Below, in pieces: positions 8,090-17,743 of a stretch of 32,109 nt of DNA. The notes beneath the pieces were generated by a model. The model did not search any database. It was not told the origin of the DNA and saw only the letters and a program-made list of their open reading frames with translations. Within the stretch, counting starts at the first letter, position 1. The number at the start of each line of letters is the position of its first letter. A program made the position numbers and the translations under genes. Source of the DNA: an uncultured Cytophagaceae bacterium (lineage in GTDB: Bacteria > Bacteroidota > Bacteroidia > Cytophagales > Spirosomataceae); contig CAIUGL010000055.1 in NCBI GenBank assembly GCA_903898715.1, positions 1 to 32,109 of the forward strand. The letters run 5' to 3'.

Positions 8090-9528
8090 AGCAGCTAGGT
8101 TTTATCTTATTGTTTTGCCTTTGCTCACTGCATTTGTCGGCGCAGATAACCGCCTCTACACCAAATCTTCCCGAAGGACCAGCCGGTAAATCGTATTTTC
8201 CAGAGGATGAATTAAATTTTGTGGACTCTTTGGCCAATGTAGAACAAGGTCTGCCCACTGGATTTATGATTGATCCGCAACTGGTTCAAAAGCGTTTGGC
8301 CGGTTTGCAACAACGAATCCCTTTGAATTACAATCTTCAAACGCATCAGTTTGTTGAATATTTTGCGTTTAAGAAGGCGGAGTTTACCCAACGGATGCTC
8401 GAAAAGCGGGATACGTATTTTCCTGTGTATGAGAAATACCTCAAACAGTATAATCTGCCTGATGAGCTAAAATACTTGTCATTGATTGAATCAGGTTTAG
8501 AACCTAAGGCATTGTCAAATAAGGGAGCTGGTGGATTATGGCAATTCATGCCCTATACTGCTCGCGGTGATTTTGGCATGCGCGTTGACTCTTTCGTGGA
8601 TGAACGCTTTGATGTAGAAAGGGCGACCGAGGCAGCGTGTAAATACTTGGGTCAATTATACCGGATTTTTGGCGATTGGCATTTAGCCTTAGCGGCCTAT
8701 AATACGGGTCCTGGTAATGTTAAACGAGCTATTCGTAAGTGTGGGAAGAGTGATTTTTGGGGAATTTATGCCTGTTTGCCTAAGCAAACCCGTGCGTATG
8801 TTCCGCAATTTATTGCCATGACCTACATGATGAACTTCAACAGCGATCACGCAATTCATGCCGAAAAATACCATCAAGTCATTCCATCCGACACGGTTCA
8901 TGTAAAAGGTTATTTGAATTTGGCGCTGATGAATCGTCTCGCTACCATCTCCAATGATACATTTCGTGTACTCAATCCACATGTATTAGGGGCTGTATTA
9001 CCCGCGGATGTGAAGAAAATTGTCATCCGTATTCCTAAAAATAAGTACGCCTTTTTCCAAGCCAACCGGTCGGCCATTTTAGACTCAGCTAGTTTTATGA
9101 GTCGTTCGGATAGCTTGGCATTTCAGTTCGTCGATCGCTTAGTTAAAAAGACCATCAAGGTGAAGCGTGGGCAAGATGTGTTTGACATTGCGCGCATCGT
9201 GGGTGTATCTGCGTCTGAACTAAAACGGATTAATCGCCTTCGTTCCAATCGCTTAAAGAAAGGTAAACACTTAGTTTATTATGCTCGTGTTCGCGAAAAA
9301 TTGAATTTGGCATTGATTGATTCAACTAAGCAGGCGAATGTGGCTGAAGTTACGACGAAGAAATTGCCAACAAAAAGATACACACGCTATTACAAAGTTC
9401 GGTCAGGTGATACCTTGTCTGATATCGCTGAAAAGCACAACGGGTTGACCGTGGAGAAATTAAAGAAGTTAAACCATTTGCGTTCTAAGGCTATTTTGCG
9501 CCCGGGAATGCGTTTACGAATTTCCTAA
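8086..9528 (+). CDS. mltD: Membrane-bound lytic murein transglycosylase with two LysM domains (MltD-like)
   Basis: 480 residues. Signal peptide 1-20 (MKQLGFILLFCLCSLHLSAQ) without a lipobox Cys at the cleavage site. The SLT catalytic domain is at about 110-235, with the catalytic Glu (E135) in SLIESGLEPKALS, then GAGGLWQFMP and LALAAYNTGPGNVKRAI. Two LysM peptidoglycan-binding repeats follow, at about 357-398 (VKRGQDVFDIARIVGVS) and about 435-479 (YKVRSGDTLSDIAEKHNG). The enzyme cleaves the MurNAc-GlcNAc bond with formation of a 1,6-anhydro end in the periplasm. It overlaps gatA by 4 nt and is separated from ruvA by a single base. This is an odd functional mix but a tight operon. Confidence 0.92.
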   Translation: MKQLGFILLFCLCSLHLSAQITASTPNLPEGPAGKSYFPEDELNFVDSLANVEQGLPTGFMIDPQLVQKRLAGLQQRIPLNYNLQTHQFVEYFAFKKAEFTQRMLEKRDTYFPVYEKYLKQYNLPDELKYLSLIESGLEPKALSNKGAGGLWQFMPYTARGDFGMRVDSFVDERFDVERATEAACKYLGQLYRIFGDWHLALAAYNTGPGNVKRAIRKCGKSDFWGIYACLPKQTRAYVPQFIAMTYMMNFNSDHAIHAEKYHQVIPSDTVHVKGYLNLALMNRLATISNDTFRVLNPHVLGAVLPADVKKIVIRIPKNKYAFFQANRSAILDSASFMSRSDSLAFQFVDRLVKKTIKVKRGQDVFDIARIVGVSASELKRINRLRSNRLKKGKHLVYYARVREKLNLALIDSTKQANVAEVTTKKLPTKRYTRYYKVRSGDTLSDIAEKHNGLTVEKLKKLNHLRSKAILRPGMRLRIS

Positions 9529-9529
9529 T

Positions 9530-10117
9530 ATGATCGCTTATTTAAAAGGTAAACTGGCGCACAAAGACCGGACGCATGTCATCATCGATGTGCAAGGTGT
9601 GGGTTATGAAGTTAAGATCTCATTGCAAACCTATGATGCCTTAGCCGATGGCACCGAGCTTTGTCAATTGTTCACCCACCTTCAAATAAAGGAGGACTCA
9701 CATACGTTGGTAGGTTTTCATACCATGGATGAGAAATACCTGTTTTTGGACTTGATCAGTGTTTCGGGTATTGGTTTGAGTACGGCTTTAGTGATGCTGT
9801 CGTCATTTTCTTCAGGAGAAATTCGTTCGGCCATTATGAATGAAAATATCGGATTGATACAGTCGATTAAGGGGATTGGTTCGAAGACGGCCCAACGGGT
9901 TATTCTTGAATTAAAGGATAAATGTAAGAAGGATACCTTGTTTGTAGAAGCTGGAGCGGCTTCGCATGATAAGAGTTTTGGAGTGAAACATGAGGCTTTA
10001 GCCGCATTGGTTACCCTGGGATTACCGCGCGTGGCAGCAGAGAAAAGTTTGGATCAGCTATTAAAAGCAAATCCAGATGCAACCATAGAGCAATTAATTA
10101 AGCTTGCATTACGTTAA
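9530..10117 (+). CDS. ruvA: Holliday junction branch migration protein RuvA
   Basis: 195 residues, the usual length. Domain I is the OB fold at the N-terminus (MIAYLKGKLAHKD and VIIDVQGVGYEV). Domain II has two helix-hairpin-helix motifs (ISVSGIGLSTA at about 77-86 and IQSIKGIGSKTAQRVILELK at about 110-129). Domain III, which contacts RuvB, is the last 45 residues. RuvA tetramers bind four-way junctions and load RuvB for branch migration. The ATG is one base after the mltD stop. sprA starts 18 nt downstream in the same frame. The order ruvA-sprA is widely conserved in Bacteroidota. Confidence 0.96.
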   Translation: MIAYLKGKLAHKDRTHVIIDVQGVGYEVKISLQTYDALADGTELCQLFTHLQIKEDSHTLVGFHTMDEKYLFLDLISVSGIGLSTALVMLSSFSSGEIRSAIMNENIGLIQSIKGIGSKTAQRVILELKDKCKKDTLFVEAGAASHDKSFGVKHEALAALVTLGLPRVAAEKSLDQLLKANPDATIEQLIKLALR

Positions 10118-10135
10118 TCGTATTTAAATAGATTC

Positions 10136-13100
10136 GTGCAAATTAGTCATAGACAACATTGGATTTCAAAAGCCCAGCAGATTCTGGTGGTGATGGGACT
10201 ATGTTTTTCTGGCCAACTAGTCGCACAAGAATTAGCGATTGATTCGAGTAAGATTTTACAAAAAAGTGGTCGGAAACCACGTTATCAGCTCAAAAAGGCA
10301 CCATTTTCAGGTGTGAGTACCTCAAAGAAGCAATCCCCATTTTCTATTTATTCCGTTAAAGGGGCAAAAACTTCCACTCAAATTACGAATGGTCAAATTG
10401 TTCAGAAGGATCAGGTTGGTACTTACGATGTAAATCCAACGCGTACATTCTCACTTGAAAATTATTACCAGCGTCAAAATACACAGGTGAATCGTAGTTT
10501 TTGGACTGATTATGCCAAAGGCATCGATGGTAATAATTCCATGCAAAGCCGTGGTCTTTTTCCTAAAATAGAATTACCCCCTTCGATTGATCGGATTTTC
10601 GGGGGATCCGAAATTTACTTTAAGCCAAACGGGAGTTTATTGTTGGACATCGGTTATATGGGTCAGTTTGTTGACAATCCTTCCATCCCTGTTCAGTTGC
10701 GCTATGTGGGTAATTTGTTTTTCAATGAGCAGGCGCAAATCAACTTTCAAGGGAAGATCGGGGATAAGTTGAATTTGAATACCAACTTCGATACGAAGGC
10801 GAGTTTTAATTTCCAGAATCAACTTAAGTTGAATTGGAAGACGCAAGAAGAAGATATTCTGCAAAATATTGAGGCAGGTAATACATCCTGGACGTTGAAT
10901 TCTCAATTGATTCCGGGTGTTCAGAACTTGTTTGGTTTAAAGACATTGATGCGTTTTGGGAATTTGGATGTGACGGTCGTGGCGGCACAGCAGCGTTCTA
11001 AGCAGGATTGTATCACGTTGAAAGGGGGAACACAAGGTCGTTCTTTTGAAATTCGAGCGGATCAGTACGATGAAAATCGGCATTTCTTCTTGTCGACCTA
11101 CTTTAGAAATAATTACGAACGTGCCTTACGTAACATGCCCGTTATCACCAGTGGCGTGACGATTACGCGGGTGGAAGTATATGTGACGAACCGGACACAG
11201 AGCACAGAGACCTTGCGGAATTTGGTGGCTTTGAGCGATTTGGCAGAACCTAAGCCCTATAACCCACGAGTTCAGGTAAATCCGGGAAATGGTTTTGTCG
11301 ATAACAGTGCGAATACCTTGTTTCAAAGATTAACGAATGACGCGCAAATTCGTCGGTCGGACCAAGCATCTTTTGAATTAGAATCTTCATACGCCATGAC
11401 GCGTGGTACTGATTTTGATATGTTGAAAGGTGCCAAACGCCTCAATGAACGTGAGTTTAAATTTAATTCGCAGCTTGGATATATTTCGTTGGTTGCGCCC
11501 TTGCGTAATGATGAAGTACTTGCGGTGGCGTATGAATACACTTTAAATGGCCGTCGCTACAAAGTAGGGGAGCTCACGGAAGATTATCAAATGCGTCAAG
11601 ATAATGAGGTTTTGATCTTAAAGATGTTGAAATCTTCTACGGTCCGTAATCACTTGGAGCATCCGATGTGGGATTTGATGATGAAAAACATTTACACGTT
11701 GAATACGACGGCTTTGTCCAAACAGAATTTTCAGCTGCGTATCGTTTACAAAGATGATGCCACCGGTATCGATAATTCAAACGTCATTGAGGGAGGACCC
11801 CAAATTAAGGATACGCCGTATGTGAAGTTATTAGGCCTTGACAAGTTAAACTTTGCGGGCGATCCACAGCCCGATGGTAATTTCGATTATGTGGAGGACA
11901 TCACCATTGACTCGAAAAATGGCCGAATTATCTTCCCCGTATTAGAGCCATTTGGTTCAAGTTTAGCGGAGAAATTCAAATCGGAACCTGGCTTGTTGGA
12001 CAAATACATCTTTTCAGATCTATATAAAAAGACGCAAACAGACGCACAGCAACTGGCCACGAAGAATAAATTCTTTTTGAAGGGATCATTTCAATCAGGC
12101 GTAGGTGGAGATATTAATTTACCTTTTGGTGTGGAGCCTAAATCCGTGACTGTTTCTGCGGGTGGTCAATTACTTAGCCCTGGATCAGATTTTATTGTTG
12201 AAGGACAGTCTGGTAAAGTAAAAATCATGAATGAGGGAGTCTTTAATTCGGGTCGTGAATTAAAGGTTTGCTATGAAAAACCGGATTTGTTTACGAATCA
12301 GGTGCGTTCCTTACTCGGAACAAGACTTGATTATAATTTAGGTCAAGATATTCATTTAGGTGCGACGGTTCAGCGGATGAGTGAAACTCCTCCCGCTTTT
12401 TTACGTCGGGTGGCGATAGGGAATGAGCCTGTCAACAATACCTTACTGGGTTTTGACGTATCTCTACTGAAGAAATCAAATGGCCTTACGCGTATGTTGG
12501 ATGCGCTACCTTTCATTTCGACTAAGGAAACCTCAGTCATAGATTTTCAGGGTGAAGCGGCCAAATTACTTCCTAATGTCAATGAACGTGTACAAGGAAA
12601 TGCGTTTATCGATGATTTTGAGTCGGCTCGTGTGGTTTATTCCATGAGTAGTCAGCCAACCATGTGGAAGCCTGCCGCGGTTCCTGCCGATTTTTCAGCT
12701 GGTACGAATCCGCGTGATTTGGCGTCTAATTTTAAGCGGGCGAAGATTTCAGCCTATACCGTAGATGCCAGTTTATATGGTCAAGGCGGTTTTGCGCTGG
12801 ATGTCCCGGGACTGGATGCATCCGAAATTAATGCCTATGCCTATGAGCGTGTGGTTACGCCAAGGGGCTTATTCCCGAATAAAGATTTTGCCAATAACAT
12901 TACCAATTTGCCCATTGGCGTGCTAGATGTGGCTTATTTTCCGTCTGAGCGTGGTATTTATAACTTCAATCCTAATCTATCTGCGGAAGGCTTATTACTC
13001 AATCCGAAAACGAATTTTGGCGCGATTACACGCGCAATTTTGGCGGATACCGATTTTGATAATGCGAATGTGGAACAAATTGAGTTCTGGTTAATGAATC

Positions 13101-16100
13101 CATTTGTTGAGGGCGAAGTGGGAAAAGTACGTGACGGTATCTTCAATAAGAATAATACGAAAGGGGGAAAATTGGTATTCCACCTAGGTGACGTGTCGGA
13201 AGATTTTGTACCCGATGGGTATTCTAATTTCGAAAATGGTATCCCTGCAGGGGAAAAGATTGTGGATCCTACGCGTGGTAACGTGGAGAAAACAAATTAT
13301 GGTATTGCGCCTAAACGCCAGTTTGTTATCAATGCCTTTGATAATCAGGGGGGAAGAGCGCAGCAGGATGTAGGTTTAGATGGTTTGCCAAACGTGACTA
13401 CCGAGGCGAGCAATCTGTCTGAAACAACTTATTTTGCTAATTATTTAAATCAGACGCGTACCCGCGTGACCAATAGTGCCGCATTGGCAGCCATTCAAAA
13501 AGATCCGGCTGGTGATGATTTTGTCCATTATTTGAGTGAGGATTTTAATACCACGCCAAGTGTCATTCAGCGCTATAAACAGTATATGGGCTTAGAGAAT
13601 AATTCGCCGAATACGGATAACCCAACCAACGCGATTATCACCGAAGCGAATAGCATGATGCCTGATCGCGAGGATTTGAATAATGACAATACGATCAATG
13701 AAGTGGAATCGTATTTTGAATATGAAGTTGACTTGAAAAAAGGCATGCAAGTGGGCCAAAACTTCATCGTCGATAAAATCAATGAAGGCGGCGTCGACTG
13801 GTTTTTATTCCGTATTCCTATCAAGGACAAGAATAAATATAAAGCCATCAATGGCATTACAGGTTTCAAATCCATTCGTTTCTTCCGGATGATGATGAAG
13901 GAATTTGAGGAGCCTGTGGTCCTTCGATTTGCCCAATTACAGTTGTCGGGCTATTCCTATCGGAAGTTTATAGGCCAATTAGATCAACGCAATGGACAAG
14001 ATATTCCGGAAACTCCAGGTACCGAATTACGTGTCACGAGCGTAAATATTGAGGAAAATGGTCCAGCAGCGAAAGGCAATAACACGGTTCCGTATGTCGT
14101 GCCTCCAGGATTTGTCCGTGATCAGGATGTGACCACGATTAACAATGCCCGTTTGAATGAACAGTCGATGAGTTTATGTGTCGATAATCTTCGTCCGGGT
14201 GATGCGCGTGGGGTGTTTAAAAATACGATGTTTGACTTCATCAACTACAAGCGCTTGCGCATGTTTGTATCGATGCAAAGTCAGGATGCGAACGTGGGGA
14301 ATGTGGCTGCATTTATGCGGATAGGAACTGATTTGACGGATAACTACTATGAGGTGGAGAATGCGGGATTAGTTCAAACGCAGAAGGGCCAAAGTTTAGA
14401 TGTAGAAATATGGCCGGCAGAGAATGAATTTGATGTAGAATTTGATTTGTTGAAGCAAGTTAAAATTGAGCGTGACCGATTAGGAAAGTCATTAGACAAG
14501 CGATTCAGTATGATCATGACAAGCTCCACCGGAAAGAAATATAAGATTACGGTGATGGGTCGGCCTGATCAGAGTGCAAGCATGACCTTAATGATCGGGG
14601 TGCGTAATCCAAGTGAGAATACACAAAATAAGTCCTTCTGTATTTGGGTGAATGAATTGCGTGCGTCGGGTTTTGATCAAACTTCTGGTTCCGCGGCGTT
14701 GGGTAAGATGGCTGTTAAATTGGCCGATTTAGGTCAAGTAACCTTTAATGGCGCCTTTAAGAATTATGGTTTTGGTGGGGTTCAATCGAAGATATCTGAG
14801 CGTTCGCGTGATAACATGCTGGAGTATGGCATCACGGCTAATTTGAACTTAGATAAGTTGTTACCGGCGAATTGGGGTTTCCGAATTCCATTCTTTGTCA
14901 CGTATGATAATCGGACGATTTCACCGCAATTTGATCCGCTTGATCCCGATGTATTTTTATCGGCCAAGCCAGTCAATGACGAATATATGCGGATGGTGGA
15001 AGATCGGTCAACGCGGCAGGGCTTCAACTTTACGAATGTCCGTAAAGTACGCTCTTCTTTAGCTAAGCATGCGTACTTATGGGATTTCTCAAATTTCTCA
15101 TTCTCGTATGCGCATTCTGAAATGATTCGTTCGAGTACGTTGATTGATGCATATCGCCAACTAAGCCAGCGGGGGAGTGTGCAGTACACCTATGCGGCAA
15201 ATTCGATTTTCTGGGAACCCTTTGCGAAGACAAATTGGAATTCGCAATGGTTAAGTCTATTGAAAGATTTTAATGTCAATTTGATTCCGTCGTCCATTGC
15301 CGTGCGTGCGGAAATGGATCGCTCGTTCATTAAAACACAGTTGCGTAATTCAGATTTCTCTACGCTGGGTGTGACGCCATTGTTTGAAAAATATTGGTTT
15401 TTTAACCGACAGTACGCGGTGAACTGGAATTTGACGAAGAGTATGGTCTTGAATTACAATACGCGTGTCAATGCGATTATTGATGAACCTCTGGGTGATC
15501 TAATTGAGCCAGGATATCAAGATTATGTTGTTTCGAATATCAAATCGTTTGGCCGGGCGAAGGAGTTTGACCAACAAGCAGGAATGATTTGGCGATTGCC
15601 ATTGCAAAAATTGCCATTAACGGACTGGATGAATGCGGATTACACGCATCGTGTGGGGTATAATTACTATGCTAACTCCTTGAATATCAGCGATGATGAT
15701 GGCATTGCGTTTGGTGACATTATTAAAAATACACGCGAACGAGGCATTTCAGGAAAAGTAGATTTTGTGTCTTTATACAATCGGATTCGTGCGTTACGTT
15801 GGGCTAATACGCCTTCGTCTGACAGTAAAAATGTGGCCCGTAATCCAGGAGATGAGGATGATATTTACATCGCTCCTAAAAATGCCTTGCGGTCTGTGAC
15901 GCGTTTATTGTTGACCTTACGCGGTATTCAAGTTAATTATTCGATTAATGAGTCCACCACTTTGCCTGGTTTCTTAAAGGCTCCAGGTTTATTTGGCATG
16001 AATGGTAATTTCGGGGCACCAGGATTTGATTTTATTAGTGGTGGACAAAGTGATGGGATCCGTTTTAAAGCCGCTGAAAACGGTTGGCTCTCACAAAGTA

Positions 16101-17251
16101 CCTATCAAAACATTCCGTTTACGCAATTGCGTAATCAACGTTTTACGTATACGACGCAGCTGGAGCCAACGAAAGATTTCCGTGTGACCTTGGATGGTAA
16201 TTACACCAAAGGCGATAATTACCAAGAATTCTTTAGACCATCTGTTTTAGGTGGACCGTTTAAAAGTGAAAGTCCCTTGCGATCGGGTAATTATTCGATG
16301 TCCTTCTTGTCGTTTGTCACGGCCTTTAAAAATTCAGAGTCGGTATTTGAATCGTTCCGGACGAACCGTCAAGTGATCTTGGAACGTTTGAATCGCGCGA
16401 ACTTTGGTGAGGGGGGAGCATATAATAAGAATTCGCAGGATGTGTTGATTCCAGCGTTTTTTGCGGCTTATTCTGGGGTTCCGGCGGAGAAAGTTAAGTT
16501 TTCACCTTTCTATAATTTGCCGCTACCTAACTGGAAGGTTGACTATAATGGGATGAACTTGTTACCATGGATCACGAAGAAATTCAGTTCATTCACGATA
16601 ACACACATGTACTCTAGTACGTATAGTGTGGGTAATTTTGTGTCTTCATTGGAATATGGCCAGTTTGAGAATGACTTCCGAAACTTAACGTTAAACAGTT
16701 TATTGTATCCGCTCTCATCGCGTTTCGATCCTGTGACCAAGAATTTGATTCCTGTTTATGTGATGAGTACGATTTCATTTACGGAGCGATTCTCGCCGTT
16801 GATCGGGGTGAACGCCATTACGAAAAGTCGGGTGAGCTTACGTTTGGAATACAATCAGGATCGTAATGTAGGATTGAATTTGGCTAATTCACAAGTGGCG
16901 GAGTTAGCGAATAAAGATTTGACCTTCTCCATTGGTTTTACGCGGGCGAATATGTTGATACCGTTTAAGATAAATGGACGTGCGGTTCGTTTGCCGAATG
17001 ATTTACGCTTCAATATGAATTTGACAATTCGCGATACGCGGACCTTACAACGTAAGTTGGACGCCGAGACCATTGTGACGCAAGGATTTATCAATTTCCA
17101 ATTCCGTCCACAGTTGAGTTATGCGGTGAGTGATAAATTATCCGTTACGGCATATTTTGATCGAATGATGAATAACCCATTGGTTTCGAATGCTTTCTTC
17201 CGTTCTACGGTGGCAGGTGGTTTCCAAGTTCGATATAGTTTGAGTGAATAA
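10136..17251 (+). CDS. sprA: SprA, type IX secretion outer-membrane translocon
   Basis: 2371 residues, close to the 2403 of Flavobacterium johnsoniae SprA. The start is a GTG at 10136. It is the first start codon after an in-frame TAA (10115-10117, the ruvA stop), and it gives a signal peptide with basic n-region, hydrophobic core (QQILVVMGLCFSGQLVA) and cleavage near AQ31. The next in-frame ATG would lie inside the hydrophobic core. The body is rich in alternating beta-strand patterns, Tyr/Asn/Phe and short turns, as expected for the 36-strand barrel that forms the protein-conducting channel of the type IX secretion system. It is required for secretion of CTD-bearing proteins and, in gliding species, for SprB adhesin export. 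The neighbours ruvA and gcvH match the usual context. No frameshift or stop was found. Confidence 0.95.
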   Translation: MQISHRQHWISKAQQILVVMGLCFSGQLVAQELAIDSSKILQKSGRKPRYQLKKAPFSGVSTSKKQSPFSIYSVKGAKTSTQITNGQIVQKDQVGTYDVNPTRTFSLENYYQRQNTQVNRSFWTDYAKGIDGNNSMQSRGLFPKIELPPSIDRIFGGSEIYFKPNGSLLLDIGYMGQFVDNPSIPVQLRYVGNLFFNEQAQINFQGKIGDKLNLNTNFDTKASFNFQNQLKLNWKTQEEDILQNIEAGNTSWTLNSQLIPGVQNLFGLKTLMRFGNLDVTVVAAQQRSKQDCITLKGGTQGRSFEIRADQYDENRHFFLSTYFRNNYERALRNMPVITSGVTITRVEVYVTNRTQSTETLRNLVALSDLAEPKPYNPRVQVNPGNGFVDNSANTLFQRLTNDAQIRRSDQASFELESSYAMTRGTDFDMLKGAKRLNEREFKFNSQLGYISLVAPLRNDEVLAVAYEYTLNGRRYKVGELTEDYQMRQDNEVLILKMLKSSTVRNHLEHPMWDLMMKNIYTLNTTALSKQNFQLRIVYKDDATGIDNSNVIEGGPQIKDTPYVKLLGLDKLNFAGDPQPDGNFDYVEDITIDSKNGRIIFPVLEPFGSSLAEKFKSEPGLLDKYIFSDLYKKTQTDAQQLATKNKFFLKGSFQSGVGGDINLPFGVEPKSVTVSAGGQLLSPGSDFIVEGQSGKVKIMNEGVFNSGRELKVCYEKPDLFTNQVRSLLGTRLDYNLGQDIHLGATVQRMSETPPAFLRRVAIGNEPVNNTLLGFDVSLLKKSNGLTRMLDALPFISTKETSVIDFQGEAAKLLPNVNERVQGNAFIDDFESARVVYSMSSQPTMWKPAAVPADFSAGTNPRDLASNFKRAKISAYTVDASLYGQGGFALDVPGLDASEINAYAYERVVTPRGLFPNKDFANNITNLPIGVLDVAYFPSERGIYNFNPNLSAEGLLLNPKTNFGAITRAILADTDFDNANVEQIEFWLMNPFVEGEVGKVRDGIFNKNNTKGGKLVFHLGDVSEDFVPDGYSNFENGIPAGEKIVDPTRGNVEKTNYGIAPKRQFVINAFDNQGGRAQQDVGLDGLPNVTTEASNLSETTYFANYLNQTRTRVTNSAALAAIQKDPAGDDFVHYLSEDFNTTPSVIQRYKQYMGLENNSPNTDNPTNAIITEANSMMPDREDLNNDNTINEVESYFEYEVDLKKGMQVGQNFIVDKINEGGVDWFLFRIPIKDKNKYKAINGITGFKSIRFFRMMMKEFEEPVVLRFAQLQLSGYSYRKFIGQLDQRNGQDIPETPGTELRVTSVNIEENGPAAKGNNTVPYVVPPGFVRDQDVTTINNARLNEQSMSLCVDNLRPGDARGVFKNTMFDFINYKRLRMFVSMQSQDANVGNVAAFMRIGTDLTDNYYEVENAGLVQTQKGQSLDVEIWPAENEFDVEFDLLKQVKIERDRLGKSLDKRFSMIMTSSTGKKYKITVMGRPDQSASMTLMIGVRNPSENTQNKSFCIWVNELRASGFDQTSGSAALGKMAVKLADLGQVTFNGAFKNYGFGGVQSKISERSRDNMLEYGITANLNLDKLLPANWGFRIPFFVTYDNRTISPQFDPLDPDVFLSAKPVNDEYMRMVEDRSTRQGFNFTNVRKVRSSLAKHAYLWDFSNFSFSYAHSEMIRSSTLIDAYRQLSQRGSVQYTYAANSIFWEPFAKTNWNSQWLSLLKDFNVNLIPSSIAVRAEMDRSFIKTQLRNSDFSTLGVTPLFEKYWFFNRQYAVNWNLTKSMVLNYNTRVNAIIDEPLGDLIEPGYQDYVVSNIKSFGRAKEFDQQAGMIWRLPLQKLPLTDWMNADYTHRVGYNYYANSLNISDDDGIAFGDIIKNTRERGISGKVDFVSLYNRIRALRWANTPSSDSKNVARNPGDEDDIYIAPKNALRSVTRLLLTLRGIQVNYSINESTTLPGFLKAPGLFGMNGNFGAPGFDFISGGQSDGIRFKAAENGWLSQSTYQNIPFTQLRNQRFTYTTQLEPTKDFRVTLDGNYTKGDNYQEFFRPSVLGGPFKSESPLRSGNYSMSFLSFVTAFKNSESVFESFRTNRQVILERLNRANFGEGGAYNKNSQDVLIPAFFAAYSGVPAEKVKFSPFYNLPLPNWKVDYNGMNLLPWITKKFSSFTITHMYSSTYSVGNFVSSLEYGQFENDFRNLTLNSLLYPLSSRFDPVTKNLIPVYVMSTISFTERFSPLIGVNAITKSRVSLRLEYNQDRNVGLNLANSQVAELANKDLTFSIGFTRANMLIPFKINGRAVRLPNDLRFNMNLTIRDTRTLQRKLDAETIVTQGFINFQFRPQLSYAVSDKLSVTAYFDRMMNNPLVSNAFFRSTVAGGFQVRYSLSE

Positions 17252-17264
17252 TTAGCAAAAACTA

Positions 17265-17295
17265 TTGCAATCACGCGTGATTTTAATGACCTTTG
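17265..17295 (+). promoter_or_regulatory. Putative gcvH promoter
   Basis: TTG at 17265-17267, 20 nt of spacer, then GACCTTTG at 17288-17295, which matches TAnnTTTG at 7 of 8 positions if the first base is relaxed. The spacing fits the Bacteroidota -33/-7 promoter, and the ATG of gcvH follows 20 nt later. A separate promoter makes sense because gcvH also has its own terminator. Confidence 0.45.
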
Positions 17296-17315
17296 CAAGC
17301 AAAAAAATAGTAGAT

Positions 17316-17696
17316 ATGAATTTCCCATCAGAATTAAAGTACACACAAGAACACGAGTGGATTAAAGTAGAAGGAGATGTTGCGATCGTAGGTATTACGG
17401 ATTTCGCACAAGGTGAATTGGGAGATATCGTATTTGTAGAAGTGGAATCAGTAGGTAAGGCAGTCGCTAAAGACGCGGTTTTCGGGTCGGTAGAAGCGGT
17501 AAAAACCGTATCAGACTTATTCTCTCCAGTAGCAGGTGAAGTAGTTGAATTTAACACAACGCTAAACAATAGCCCTGAGTTAGTTAACTCGGATCCTTAC
17601 GGAGCTGGCTGGATCATTAAAATTAAACCAAGCGACTTAGGTGACTTAGATTCCTTAATGGACGTAGCAACCTATCAAGCATTTGTAGCACATTGA
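17316..17696 (+). CDS. gcvH: Glycine cleavage system H protein
   Basis: 126 residues from the ATG at 17316. An upstream in-frame TTG would add a non-conserved 17-residue tail, which was rejected. The N-terminus [20 protein letters not shown] and the lipoyl motif [20 protein letters not shown] are diagnostic. K63 is the lysine that carries the lipoyl group. GcvH shuttles the aminomethyl group from the P protein to T and then the dihydrolipoyl arm to L. In many bacteria it also serves as a lipoyl donor or relay. The other gcv genes are not in the window. Placement right after sprA is a known conserved linkage in Bacteroidota with no clear functional reason. Confidence 0.96.
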   Translation: MNFPSELKYTQEHEWIKVEGDVAIVGITDFAQGELGDIVFVEVESVGKAVAKDAVFGSVEAVKTVSDLFSPVAGEVVEFNTTLNNSPELVNSDPYGAGWIIKIKPSDLGDLDSLMDVATYQAFVAH

Positions 17697-17701
17697 TTTT
17701 T

Positions 17702-17729
17702 AAAACCCTGATATTCAGGGTTTTTTTTT
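17702..17729 (+). terminator. Rho-independent terminator after gcvH
   Basis: 10-bp stem AAAACCCTGA / TCAGGGTTTT with a 3-nt loop (TAT) and a run of nine T bases. It lies 5 nt after the gcvH stop and only 14 nt before the next start. Confidence 0.9.
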
Positions 17730-17743
17730 AGTATAGAAATAAC

